Both the position numbers and the translations under genes were made by a program. This document shows positions 33,898-42,802 of a DNA stretch of 47,356 bases, one piece after another (position 1 is the first letter of the stretch; each line of letters begins with the position of its first letter). Under the pieces are notes generated by a model. That model saw only the letters and a list, made by a program, of their open reading frames with translations. It was not told where the DNA came from and did no database searches. The DNA comes from a bacterium (GTDB lineage: Bacteria > Verrucomicrobiota > Verrucomicrobiia > Limisphaerales > UBA11358), in assembly GCA_021780905.1 (NCBI GenBank), contig JAJXXW010000022.1, positions 1 through 47,356 on the forward strand. Reading direction: 5' to 3'.

Positions 33898-36573
33898 ATG
33901 TTAGAGCATCCGCACAATGTAATGTCCGCCGAAGCCCAACTCACCCCCATGATGGCGCAGTATCGCCGCATCAAAGGCGAACTGCCCAAGGACGCGCTTT
34001 TGCTTTTTCGGCTCGGCGATTTTTACGAGATGTTTTTCGAGGACGCCCAGACCGGCGCGCAGGTGCTCAACCTTTCGCTGACCGCGCGCAACGGCGTGCC
34101 GATGTGCGGCCTGCCGCATCACGCGGCCAACGGCTACATCGCGCGCATCCTGAAAAGCGGGCGCAAGGTGGCCATCTGCGATCAAACCGAGGAAGCCCGA
34201 CCCGGCAAGCTGGTGAACCGCGAGGTCACGCAAATCCTTTCACCCGGCACACACTTCGACGAACGGATGCTCGTTGCCGAGCGGAATAATTTCCTCGCCG
34301 CCGTTTATCCCAGCGGAAAAATCTTCGGCCTCGCGCTGGTGGATTTGACCACCGGCGATTTTCTAACCACCGAACTGGAAAATGATTCTGCTTTGCTCGC
34401 CGAATTGGAACGGCTGCGTCCGGCGGAAATTATTTTTCCGACCGAGCAGGATTCCGTGCGGAAGCTGCTGCAAGGCGCATTCAAAATTATCAGCGGCTAC
34501 GATGGCTGGACGTTCGCGCCGGAAACCGCGTTCTACACGGTGAAGGAGCATTTCAAGGTCGCCTCGCTCGACGGTTTTGGCTTGAAAGACAAAGCCGCCG
34601 CCATCGGCGCGGCGGGCGGCGCGCTGCATTACCTCACGCAGAATCTGCGGCGCGACGTGAAGCATCTCACGCGGATTTCGTTTTACCAGCGCAGCGATTT
34701 TCTCACGCTCGACTACACGACGTTGCGACATCTGGAAATTCTCGAACCGCAGCATCACGACGCCCCGCGCAACGCCTCGCTTTACGGCGCACTCAACAAA
34801 ACCGCCACGCCGATGGGCGCGCGGCTGTTGCGCAACTGGCTGTCGCAGCCGCTCGCCAGAGTGGAACCGATCCGGCAGCGGCAGGATGCGGTGGAAAGCT
34901 TCATCAATAATTCCTTCGGCCTCGACGCGTTCCGCCAGCAGTTGGCGCAGGTGCGCGACCTCGAACGCACGCTGGGCCGCTTGAGTTCCGGCAGCGGCAA
35001 CGCGCGCGATCTGGTCGCGCTGCGAATGGCGCTGGAGCAGATTCCGGCGCTGAAGCAGATTCTTGTTCAAGTAGGAGTCGAGGTGACGAGACTCAAATTA
35101 AAAGAAAGTGAGAGACTCCTCACGTCGTCACCTACGGATCAATTGCATGACGCTCGTCCCACCAGCTTGATTTCGGAATTGGATTCGCAAATCTCCGAGT
35201 CGCCCGACCTTGTGGAGTTGATTTCCCGCGCCATCGTGGACGAGCCGCCGCTGCCGATCAAGGAAGGTGGCATGATCCGCGATGGCTTCGATGCGGCGCT
35301 CGACGAATTGCGCGACGCCCAGCGCGGCGGCAAGGATTGGATCGCCAAACTTCAGGCCGATGAAATCGCGGCCACGGGCATTGCTTCGCTCAAGGTGCGG
35401 TTCAATTCCGTCTTCGGCTATTACATCGAGGTCACGAAATCCAATCTCGACAAGGTTCCGCCGCATTATCATCGCAAGCAGACGGTCGCAAATGGCGAAC
35501 GCTTCATCACGCCGGAGCTGAAGGAAATGGAAGGCAAAATTCTTGGCGCGGAAGAACGCGGCGTGAAATTGGAATACGAAATCTTCCAGCGCGTCCGCGA
35601 GGAAGTGCTGGGCCAGTTGCCGAAAATCCAGCAGACAGCTTCCGCGCTGGCGCAGCTCGATGTGCTGGCATCTTTCGCGGAGACGGCGCGGCTGCATAAT
35701 TACTGCCGTCCGCAGGTTGCCGACGAAGGCATACTGCAAATCCGCGACGGCCGGCATCCGGTGCTGGAACAACAGCTCGTCGAGGAACGTTTTGTGCCGA
35801 ATGATGCGGCATTGTCAGGCAGGGCGGGCAGTCCTCTGCCCGCCGCCGAAGTGCAAGGGACGCCCCGGCGCGCAGAGGACTGCGCACCCTACCCGCAAAT
35901 CGCTTTGATTACCGGGCCGAACATGGCCGGCAAATCCACCTACATCCGGCAGGTGGCGCTGCTGACGCTGCTGGCGCACACCGGCAGTTTTGTTCCCGCC
36001 GCCGGAGCGCGGATTGATCTGGTGGACCGCATTTTCACCCGAATCGGCGCGAGCGACGATTTGGCGCGCGGGCAAAGCACGTTCATGGTGGAGATGACCG
36101 AGACGGCGAACATCCTGAACAACGCCACGCCGCGCAGCCTCATCGTGCTGGACGAAATCGGCCGTGGCACCAGCACATTCGACGGGCTTTCGCTCGCGTG
36201 GAGCATCGTGGAATTTCTGCACAATCAGGTCGGCGCGAAAACTTTATTCGCCACGCATTATCACGAGTTGACCGAACTCGCCGCGCGGCTGCCGCGCATC
36301 AAGAATTTCAACGTCGCCGTGCGCGAGTGGCATGACCAGATTGTGTTCCTCCGCAAAATCGTCGAGGGCGGCACGGACAAAAGCTACGGCATCCAGGTCG
36401 CGCGGCTCGCCGGCGTGCCGAAGGAAGTCTTGGAACGCGCGAAACAGATCCTCGGCAATCTCGAAGAGTCCGAACTCACGCCGGAAGGCAACGTCCGCCA
36501 GCCGCGCCGCCAGCAGGATCGCGAGAAATTAAAATCGCTCGCGCCGCCGCCGCAGATGGATTTGTTCGGATAA
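33898..36573 (+). CDS. mutS: DNA mismatch repair protein MutS, 891 aa
   Basis: All MutS domains are visible: the mismatch-binding start with FYEMFFEDAQ (GxFYEx Phe), connector, lever and clamp (about 260-600), and the ATPase with Walker A GPNMAGKST (about 671), DEIGRGTSTFDG (Walker B and signature) and FATHYHEL. ATG 33898 and ATG 33922 are both possible starts. Compared with the usual ~850-870 residues, two extra peptide stretches are encoded (about 391-420 and 640-665), each corresponding to a palindromic DNA element. Both keep the frame open. Neither touches the Phe/Glu or Walker residues, so the enzyme may well work. No mutL is near. Confidence 0.95.
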   Translation: MLEHPHNVMSAEAQLTPMMAQYRRIKGELPKDALLLFRLGDFYEMFFEDAQTGAQVLNLSLTARNGVPMCGLPHHAANGYIARILKSGRKVAICDQTEEARPGKLVNREVTQILSPGTHFDERMLVAERNNFLAAVYPSGKIFGLALVDLTTGDFLTTELENDSALLAELERLRPAEIIFPTEQDSVRKLLQGAFKIISGYDGWTFAPETAFYTVKEHFKVASLDGFGLKDKAAAIGAAGGALHYLTQNLRRDVKHLTRISFYQRSDFLTLDYTTLRHLEILEPQHHDAPRNASLYGALNKTATPMGARLLRNWLSQPLARVEPIRQRQDAVESFINNSFGLDAFRQQLAQVRDLERTLGRLSSGSGNARDLVALRMALEQIPALKQILVQVGVEVTRLKLKESERLLTSSPTDQLHDARPTSLISELDSQISESPDLVELISRAIVDEPPLPIKEGGMIRDGFDAALDELRDAQRGGKDWIAKLQADEIAATGIASLKVRFNSVFGYYIEVTKSNLDKVPPHYHRKQTVANGERFITPELKEMEGKILGAEERGVKLEYEIFQRVREEVLGQLPKIQQTASALAQLDVLASFAETARLHNYCRPQVADEGILQIRDGRHPVLEQQLVEERFVPNDAALSGRAGSPLPAAEVQGTPRRAEDCAPYPQIALITGPNMAGKSTYIRQVALLTLLAHTGSFVPAAGARIDLVDRIFTRIGASDDLARGQSTFMVEMTETANILNNATPRSLIVLDEIGRGTSTFDGLSLAWSIVEFLHNQVGAKTLFATHYHELTELAARLPRIKNFNVAVREWHDQIVFLRKIVEGGTDKSYGIQVARLAGVPKEVLERAKQILGNLEESELTPEGNVRQPRRQQDREKLKSLAPPPQMDLFG
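35071..35135. repeat. Palindromic element inside mutS (copy type A)
   Basis: The sequence runs from GTAGGAGTCGAGGTGACG to CACGTCGTCACCTAC. The outer GTAGG/CCTAC and inner GTGACGAGACTC/GAGACTCCTCACGTCGTCAC parts form an imperfect inverted repeat. It sits in the lever region of mutS where orthologues normally have no extra residues (my memory of the family, not an alignment). The reading frame continues through it. Confidence 0.6.
35819..35894. repeat. Double-hairpin palindromic element inside mutS (copy type B)
   Basis: Two perfect hairpins lie in tandem: GGCGGGCA-GTCCTC-TGCCCGCC and GCGCA-GAGGAC-TGCGC. The two loops are exact reverse complements, and the two hairpins are inverted copies of one motif around GCAGTCCTCTGC. 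It is inserted just before the Walker A segment of mutS, in frame. This type of GCAG-AGGAC-TGC motif resembles dispersed palindromes I have seen in verrucomicrobial genomes (recollection). Confidence 0.7.
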
Positions 36574-36584
36574 AATTTCAAGCC

Positions 36585-37997
36585 ATGAAAAACACCATTA
36601 TTTTTTTGGCGGCGATGTTGTTTGCCGTCGGCACGCTCCATGCCCAATACGAACCGTTGCCGGGTGAAGCGCCCTCGGCCGCCGCCGCGCTAACGCCCGA
36701 AATGCTGAAAGCGCTCGACCAGTCGGTGCCGCTGACGCCGCAAATGACGGCCATCCGCAACGCCCTGGCCAACGCCAGCATCCGTTCCCTCACGATCAAT
36801 CCCGACGTGGCGAACGGCATCGATTCGCTGTTCACCAAGGAAATCAAAAATCCGGGCGGCATCACCAACCAGAAAGATTCCGGGCGTTGCTGGCTGTTCG
36901 CCGGCTTGAACGTCCTGCGGCCGGGCGTCATCACCAAAAACAAGATGAAAGATTTCAAGCTCTCGCAGGCTTACGAGCAGTTCTATCAGGCGCTGGAATC
37001 GGCCAACCTTTTTCTCGAACTCGCCATCAGCCTGCGTGGCGAGCCGGTGCACAGCCGCCGGCTGGACTGCCTGCTCGAGAATTTCATCACCGATGGCGGC
37101 AACTGGAATTACGTCCGCGCCCTCCTCCAGAAATACGGTGCCGTGCCGGAATCCGTCATGCCGGACGACTACGCCGCCGCGCACACCGCCGACATGGACG
37201 CGCTCATCAAGACGCGCCTGCACAAGGCCGTCATCGCGATGCGCCAGACTTCCATCACCAGCCCCGCCGCCGAATTGGGCGGGGTGAAACAGGCCGCGTT
37301 GCGCGATGTCTATAAAATTCTCGTGCTATGCCTCGGCAAACCGCCCGCCACCTTTGCGTGGCGCTACGAAACCAAGGATGACAAGGTCAGCCCGCTGGAA
37401 ACTTACACCCCGCAAAGTTTCCGTAAAAAATTTCTGGATGAAGACCTGAACCGCTACGTCAGTTTTGCCAATTATCCCGGCCAACCAATGCACGCCCACC
37501 TCGAATGGGCTTGGGCGCGCAACCTGGCGGACCAGCCGAACATGGAAGCCGTCAACATTGGCATGAAAGAAATGGCCGAAATGACGCTCAAATCCGTGCT
37601 GGCCGATCAGCCGGTCTGGTTTGCCGCCGACGTGGGTGCCGACGCCGACAAGGAAAAAGGTTTCTGGCTGCGCGGCATCGAGGACCAGGCCGATTTGTTC
37701 GGCCTGGATTTCACCGTGAGCAAGGCCGACGCCCTCGCCTACGACAACGGCGCGCCCAACCACGCCATGGTGATTACCGGCGTGGACGTGCGCGGCGGCG
37801 TGCCGGTGAAATGGAAGGTGGAAAATTCCTGGGGCGACAAACACGGTAACGAAGGCTGGTTCGTCATTGACCGGCCGTGGTTCGACCGGCACGTCTATCA
37901 AGTCATCATTGACCGGCGATTTGTGCCGCCGGCGCTGCAGGCCCTGACCCAACAGAAACCGATTTTGCTGCCGCCGTGGGACCCGTTCGCGGATTGA
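36585..37997 (+). CDS. Secreted bleomycin hydrolase/aminopeptidase C-like cysteine protease, 470 aa
   Basis: A C1-family papain-like protease: oxyanion Gln96 and Cys102 (NQKDSGRCWLFAGLN), the catalytic His in APNHAMVITG (about 392) and Asn in ENSWGDKHG (about 414). Insertions and the LDCLLENFITDGGNW region match PepC/bleomycin hydrolase. Unlike those cytosolic enzymes it starts with a signal peptide (IIFLAAMLFAVGTLHAQ), so it should act outside the cytoplasm. The C-terminal tail of bleomycin hydrolases that reaches into the active site is altered (ends PWDPFAD). It follows mutS by 11 bases but is probably functionally independent. Confidence 0.88.
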   Translation: MKNTIIFLAAMLFAVGTLHAQYEPLPGEAPSAAAALTPEMLKALDQSVPLTPQMTAIRNALANASIRSLTINPDVANGIDSLFTKEIKNPGGITNQKDSGRCWLFAGLNVLRPGVITKNKMKDFKLSQAYEQFYQALESANLFLELAISLRGEPVHSRRLDCLLENFITDGGNWNYVRALLQKYGAVPESVMPDDYAAAHTADMDALIKTRLHKAVIAMRQTSITSPAAELGGVKQAALRDVYKILVLCLGKPPATFAWRYETKDDKVSPLETYTPQSFRKKFLDEDLNRYVSFANYPGQPMHAHLEWAWARNLADQPNMEAVNIGMKEMAEMTLKSVLADQPVWFAADVGADADKEKGFWLRGIEDQADLFGLDFTVSKADALAYDNGAPNHAMVITGVDVRGGVPVKWKVENSWGDKHGNEGWFVIDRPWFDRHVYQVIIDRRFVPPALQALTQQKPILLPPWDPFAD

Positions 37998-38090
37998 AAA
38001 AAGCGCGCGCAGACCGCGAAACAATTCAGACGCCTTCAACCAGCCCTGTCAATTTGACGTTCAGCGCTTGCCGTTGGATTAGCCGTAATC

Positions 38091-38175
38091 GTTACTTTCC
38101 GTTCGCGTGGTTGGCGTCTTTTGCGGTTCAGCTTCACCGCGAACCACGCGAAATACGCGAAATACGCGAACAAAA
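38091..38175. repeat. Inverted/tandem repeat with ACGCGAAAT units upstream of the MFS gene
   Basis: TTCGCGTGGTT at 38102-38112 is repeated inverted as AACCACGCGAA at 38142-38152. The right arm continues into nearly three tandem copies of the 9-mer ACGCGAAAT (38146-38170). The block lies in the 221-base gap between the C1 protease and MFS genes. It resembles dispersed intergenic repeats rather than a gene-specific regulatory site. Confidence 0.65.
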
Positions 38176-38218
38176 GCCTCGCCGGGCGCGGTGGCAGGAA
38201 TTATTTTTCTCCGAATTG

Positions 38219-39679
38219 ATGCTGTCCGCCACTGCCACCACCGATTCCAAGCTGAAGAATTTTCTCCGGAAATTCACCGTGATGCGCCACGCGCCGCGCG
38301 AGCTGTGGATCGTGCTGGCGGCGTATGTCCTGGAAAACGTCGCCTACCGGTTGAGCGCGGGCCAGGTGCTGCCGGGTTGGTTGAAGCTTGAAATGGGCCT
38401 GGGCGACGAAACCAAGGGCGTCGTCATTGGCGTATGGTCGGCGCTGGTGACGCTGTTCACGGTGCTCGTCGGGTCATTCACGGACGCGGTGGGCATCCGG
38501 CGGACGTTTCTCATCGGTTTCACGATCTGCGCGGGGGCGCGGCTGGTGATGCTGACGGCGGGCGTGCCCTGGCTCGCGCTGGCGGGCGGCCTGCTGCCGC
38601 TGGCGGTGGGCATCGCATTGATGACGCCGGTGATGGCGGCGGCGATGCGACGCTATTCCACGGCGGCACAGCGTTCGGTGGCGTTTTCGCTTTACTACGC
38701 GCTGATGAACCTTGGCTTCGCCATCGGCGCGCGGATTTTCGATTACCTGCGGCAGACGCTGGGCGAGAACGGCAGCTGGACGGCGCCCGGCCTGCCTGCG
38801 GAAATCGGCACATATCGCGTGATGATTTTGTGGAGTGTGGCGTTCACGCTGCCGGGCATGGCGCTGATTTGGTGCTTTCTGCGCGACGGCGTGGAAATGA
38901 CGGAAGCCGGTGTGCGCGTGCAGACGGCCCGGACAAAAAAATCCGGTGGGGAAACTCCGCTGGCGGCGGCGGCGCGGCTGTTTGGCGAACTCTGGCGGCA
39001 ACCGCTGTTCCTGCGGTTTCTGCTGTTCATGATGCTGGCCGTGGGCGTGAAGATGATTTATTTTTATGTGGACTACGTCGTCCCGGATTTCGCCAAGCGG
39101 GAAATCAGCCGCGACGCGCCGTTCGCGCAGGTGACGGCCATGTTAAACTCGGTGTTGGTGCTCGTGCTGGCACCGTTGTGCGGCGTGCTCCTGCAAAAAG
39201 TCTCCGCATACCGCGCGATCACCATCGGCAGCACGATTTCGGTGGCATCGGTATTTTTCCTCGCCGTGCCGCCGGCATTGTTTCAACCGCTGGCAGCTGG
39301 CTGGCTGGGCGATTTAATTGTCCACCGCTGGCTGAACGTCACCGGGCCGGCCAACCCGCTTTACGTCGCGATCTTTTGTTTCATCGTGCTGTATTCGTTC
39401 GGCGAAGTGCTGTGGTCGCCGCGCATTTATGAATACGCCGCCGCCATCGCGCCCGCGGGCCGCGAAGCCTCCTACATGGCGATGACTTCGCTGCCGTATT
39501 TTTTTGCCAAGTGTGGCGCGGGCTTCCTCTCCGGCTGGCTGCTCGCAAACTACTGCCCGGAAACCGGGGCGCGGCATCCGCAGACGATGTGGCTCATCAT
39601 CGGCGCGATGGCGCTGGTGACGCCGTTGGGAATGTTCGTCTTCCGAAAATCTATTCAAGTCCCCGAGGCGGGCCGCTGA
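38219..39679 (+). CDS. MFS transporter, 486 aa
   Basis: ATG 38219 (MLSATATTDSKLKNF) is chosen; a longer frame upstream runs through the repeat block. The protein has about 12 hydrophobic helices. Its first half contains the MFS loop motif (GSFTDAVGIRRTFLIG) between helices 2 and 3, and a long helix-6 to helix-7 loop (EMTEAGVRVQTARTKKSGG). Its second half has the GFLSGWLL glycine-rich helix near the end. Oligopeptide or sugar uptake is possible, but the family is broad and I cannot name the substrate. It is followed after seven bases by the mutarotase gene, which weakly suggests sugar transport. Confidence 0.8.
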   Translation: MLSATATTDSKLKNFLRKFTVMRHAPRELWIVLAAYVLENVAYRLSAGQVLPGWLKLEMGLGDETKGVVIGVWSALVTLFTVLVGSFTDAVGIRRTFLIGFTICAGARLVMLTAGVPWLALAGGLLPLAVGIALMTPVMAAAMRRYSTAAQRSVAFSLYYALMNLGFAIGARIFDYLRQTLGENGSWTAPGLPAEIGTYRVMILWSVAFTLPGMALIWCFLRDGVEMTEAGVRVQTARTKKSGGETPLAAAARLFGELWRQPLFLRFLLFMMLAVGVKMIYFYVDYVVPDFAKREISRDAPFAQVTAMLNSVLVLVLAPLCGVLLQKVSAYRAITIGSTISVASVFFLAVPPALFQPLAAGWLGDLIVHRWLNVTGPANPLYVAIFCFIVLYSFGEVLWSPRIYEYAAAIAPAGREASYMAMTSLPYFFAKCGAGFLSGWLLANYCPETGARHPQTMWLIIGAMALVTPLGMFVFRKSIQVPEAGR

Positions 39680-39686
39680 AAAATCT

Positions 39687-40595
39687 ATGAAACCCGAAGA
39701 ATCACTCGCCGCCCCACGCCGGCACGAAATTGCCGGCCGCGTGGAAATCGTCAATGGCCACGGCGGTTTGCCGCTGGTCAAAATCCGGACGCCGTGGAGC
39801 ACGGCGGAAATTTATCTGCACGGCGCGCACGTCGCCGGCTTCCAGAAAAACGGCGAGCCGCCGCTGCTCTTCATGAGCGCGAAAAGTCATTTCGCCGCCG
39901 GCCAGGCGATTCGTGGCGGCGTGCCAATTTGCTTTCCCTGGTTCGGCAACCGCGACGGCGAGCCGTCACATGGCTTCGCGCGACTGACCGAATGGCAGCT
40001 CCTCAAAACCGCCGCCGCGCCGGACGGCACGGTGACGGTGCATTTCGCCCTGCCGCCGATTCAAGGTCGCGCGGCGTGGAAAAATCTGCGCACGGAATTC
40101 GTCGTGACTGTGGGCGCGACGTTGACGATGGAACTGGTTGCGGCGAATGAATCGTGCGGCGAGACGCTCGAATTTGAGGCGTGCCTGCACACATATTTCC
40201 AAGTTGGCGACATCGGCGCGGTGAGCGTGCACGGCTTGGAGGGCGCGCCATATCTGAATTTTGCCGAGGGCGACAACGCCGTGCCGCGCCCGGCGGAATG
40301 CTACGCCATCACCTTCAACCGCGAGACGAACCGCACTTATTGCGGCACCACGTCCGCCGTGGAGATTCGCGACGCCAAACTGAAGCGCGTCATTCGCGTG
40401 GAAAAATCCGGCTCGCAATCCACCGTGGTCTGGAATCCGTGGACGACGCAGAAATTGCCGGAGGACTTCGCCCCGGCGGACTACAAGCGGATGATTTGCG
40501 TGGAATCCGGCAATGTGAAGCAGAATAAACCTTCCCTCGCGCCCGGAAAAACTTCGGCGTTGAAGGTGGTGTTGAGCAGCTCGCCGCTGAAATGA
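39687..40595 (+). CDS. D-hexose-6-phosphate mutarotase (YeaD-like aldose 1-epimerase), 302 aa
   Basis: Galactose-mutarotase fold: WSTAEIYLHGAHVAGF at the start, AIRGGVPICFPWFG, the catalytic His in PSHGFARLTEW (about 95) and the glutamate-bearing DAK..RVEKSGSQSTVVWNPW end. These blocks match YeaD/YMR099C-type enzymes, which interconvert the anomers of hexose 6-phosphates. The C-terminus overlaps the next gene's ATG by four bases (ATGA at 40592-40595), so translation is coupled to the helicase gene. The coupling is probably positional rather than functional. Confidence 0.88.
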   Translation: MKPEESLAAPRRHEIAGRVEIVNGHGGLPLVKIRTPWSTAEIYLHGAHVAGFQKNGEPPLLFMSAKSHFAAGQAIRGGVPICFPWFGNRDGEPSHGFARLTEWQLLKTAAAPDGTVTVHFALPPIQGRAAWKNLRTEFVVTVGATLTMELVAANESCGETLEFEACLHTYFQVGDIGAVSVHGLEGAPYLNFAEGDNAVPRPAECYAITFNRETNRTYCGTTSAVEIRDAKLKRVIRVEKSGSQSTVVWNPWTTQKLPEDFAPADYKRMICVESGNVKQNKPSLAPGKTSALKVVLSSSPLK

Positions 40596-42736
40596 TTTCA
40601 CTGGCCGAACATCAGCCGAGCGGCCCCGACTTGATTTCCCAAGTTGAGAAAGTTTTTTCGCCGACGGGTATTCTGTCGCGCGCAAAAAATTTCGAGTTCC
40701 GCCCGCAGCAGCAAGAGATGGCCGTGGCCGTGGCGCGGGCGCTGGCGAATCGGGAACATCTGGCCGTGGAAGCGGGAACGGGCGTCGGCAAATCGCTGGC
40801 GTATCTGATTCCGGCCATCCTGTTCGCGGTGGCGCAGAAAAAAAAGGCGGTCGTTTCCACGCACACGATCAATCTGCAGGAGCAGCTCACGGAAAAAGAT
40901 CTGCCGATGCTCGCCGGCGTGCTCGGCTCGCTGCCGGAGCCGGTGGAATTTTCTTATGCGATGCTCAAAGGCCGGGCGAATTATCTCTGCACGCGGCGGC
41001 TGCAAAAGGCGATGCAGCAAAGCGGGAATCTTTTCACCTCAAGCGAAGCCCAGGAATTGCAGCGCATCTGCGAATGGTCCAAAGAAACCAAGGACGGCAG
41101 TTTGTCGGATTTTGAGATCGAGCCGGACCCGAAAGTCTGGGCCCAGATTTGTTCGGAGCGCGGGCTTTGTTCGCCGAAAACGTGCGGGCACAAGTCAGAT
41201 TTTGCGCGCGATCACGACACTTGTTTTTTTCAGCGCGTGCGGAATCGGATTTTGTCCGCCGATGTCGTCATCTTGAATCACACGCTGTTTTTCACGCTGC
41301 TCGGCGGCGTGGACGAGGAGATGGAAGGCGGCATTTTGTTTAAGAACGACTTTGTGATCTTCGACGAGGCGCACACGATGGAGAGTGTGGCGTCGCGGCA
41401 CATCGGCCTGAGCGTGTCGAGCGGGCAGGTGCGCTATTCGCTGAACCGGCTGTGGAATCCGAAGACGGAAAAAGGTCTGCTCGCCACGCTGCGCCAGGGC
41501 AGGGCGGTGAAGCTTGTCGCGGAAATTTTGAGCGAGGCGGACAAGTTTTTCGGGAACGTCGAGCGTGCGTGCGAGGAAATTCAGGCGGAAGCGAAGAAAA
41601 CGGCCTTCGGCGGCGACCGCAAACGCGAGTGGAAGGAACTGCGCATCCGCCGCGCGGAAATCGTCAAAGACAATGTCACCTTGCCGATTCAAAGCCTGCG
41701 CGAAGCCGTGAGCGAACTCATTAAGATGAGCGAGGACAAGGAAATCGGGCAGGAATTACTGGAGTGCAACCGGCGGCTGGGCGAATTGAAAATCGAGGTG
41801 GCGGAGTTTTTGAACCAGGAAGCGGACGACCACGTTTATTGGGTCGAGCGCGGCGGCAAATCGCAGCGCAACCTGTCGCTGAACGCCGCGCCGGTGGACG
41901 TGGCGGATTACCTGCGCCGCCGGTTATTTGAGACGGACACCAGCGTCATCATGACCAGCGCGACTTTGGCGGTGGCGGAAAAAGCGGTGGAAGGATCCAA
42001 GTTGAAGGTTGCCGGTTCTGAAAATGCGCCGCGCAACCGGGCGCAGGCCGCCTCTGGAAATTCACCGCTGAATTATTTTGCGAAGCGAGTTGGTTGCGAA
42101 TCCGCGACGAAACTACAGGTCGGCACGCCGTTCGATTACGAGCGGCAGATGAAATTGTTCACCGTCAAAAAAATGCCCGACCCGCGCGAGCATGGTTATT
42201 CCGACGCGCTCATCCATTGGATCGAACATTTTGTGACGCAGACCCACGGCAAGGCGTTCGTGCTCTTCACCAACCACAAACTGATGCAGGAAGTGGCGGA
42301 TCGGATGCGTCCGTTTTTTGATAAACTCAAGCTGGAGCTGATCGTGCAGGGCACCGGCACGCCGCGCTCGACGATGCTGGAGAAATTCAAGGCGGACGTG
42401 GATTCGGTGCTGTTCGGCACGGACAGCTTCTGGCAGGGCGTGGACGTGCCGGGCGAGGCGTTGAGCAACGTCATCATCACGCGGCTGCCGTTCGCGGTGC
42501 CGGATCATCCGCTCATCGAGGCGCGCCTCGAGGCGATTGAGGCGCGCGGCGGCAATTCCTTTGGCGAATTTTCCTTGCCGGAGGCGATTTTGAAATTCCG
42601 GCAGGGCGTGGGCCGGTTGATTCGGACGAAGACGGACACCGGCATCATCGTGGTTTTGGACAACCGGATTCTCACGAAGCAATACGGCCAGGCGTTTCTC
42701 GACGCGCTGCCGAAGTGCCCGGTGGAAATTGTGTGA
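40592..42736 (+). CDS. dinG: DinG/XPD-type ATP-dependent DNA helicase, 714 aa
   Basis: Superfamily 2 iron-sulfur helicase: Walker A AGTGVGKS (61-68), motif Ia VVSTHTINLQEQL, four cysteines C133, C193, C198, C211 arranged as in the DinG/XPD Fe-S domain, DEAH (about 258), motif III TSATLAV (about 455), motif V GTDSFWQGVDVPG and motif VI QGVGRLIRTK. Such helicases unwind 5'-to-3' and resolve R-loops or damage structures. After motif III the protein carries an unusual ~30-residue stretch (VEGSKLKVAGSENAPRNRAQ ...), encoded by repeat-like DNA near 41,990-42,060. Membership of the family is certain; the orthologue name DinG is by similarity. Confidence 0.9.
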   Translation: MISLAEHQPSGPDLISQVEKVFSPTGILSRAKNFEFRPQQQEMAVAVARALANREHLAVEAGTGVGKSLAYLIPAILFAVAQKKKAVVSTHTINLQEQLTEKDLPMLAGVLGSLPEPVEFSYAMLKGRANYLCTRRLQKAMQQSGNLFTSSEAQELQRICEWSKETKDGSLSDFEIEPDPKVWAQICSERGLCSPKTCGHKSDFARDHDTCFFQRVRNRILSADVVILNHTLFFTLLGGVDEEMEGGILFKNDFVIFDEAHTMESVASRHIGLSVSSGQVRYSLNRLWNPKTEKGLLATLRQGRAVKLVAEILSEADKFFGNVERACEEIQAEAKKTAFGGDRKREWKELRIRRAEIVKDNVTLPIQSLREAVSELIKMSEDKEIGQELLECNRRLGELKIEVAEFLNQEADDHVYWVERGGKSQRNLSLNAAPVDVADYLRRRLFETDTSVIMTSATLAVAEKAVEGSKLKVAGSENAPRNRAQAASGNSPLNYFAKRVGCESATKLQVGTPFDYERQMKLFTVKKMPDPREHGYSDALIHWIEHFVTQTHGKAFVLFTNHKLMQEVADRMRPFFDKLKLELIVQGTGTPRSTMLEKFKADVDSVLFGTDSFWQGVDVPGEALSNVIITRLPFAVPDHPLIEARLEAIEARGGNSFGEFSLPEAILKFRQGVGRLIRTKTDTGIIVVLDNRILTKQYGQAFLDALPKCPVEIV
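41990..42060. repeat. Possible repeat insertion inside the helicase gene
   Basis: DNA just after motif III contains AGTTGAAGGTTGCCGGTT, resembling GCTGAAGGTTGGAAGTTC in the cbpA-htrA gap. It codes for about 25-30 residues absent from typical DinG-type helicases (from memory). The reading frame stays open. It may be a third in-frame repeat insertion, of a different type from those in mutS. Confidence 0.4.
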
Positions 42737-42802
42737 ATGGTTTCTGCGCTTGTGCGGGCGGCGGGTGGTTGTTAGATTCAACATCGGTGTCATTGCCGCG
42801 AT

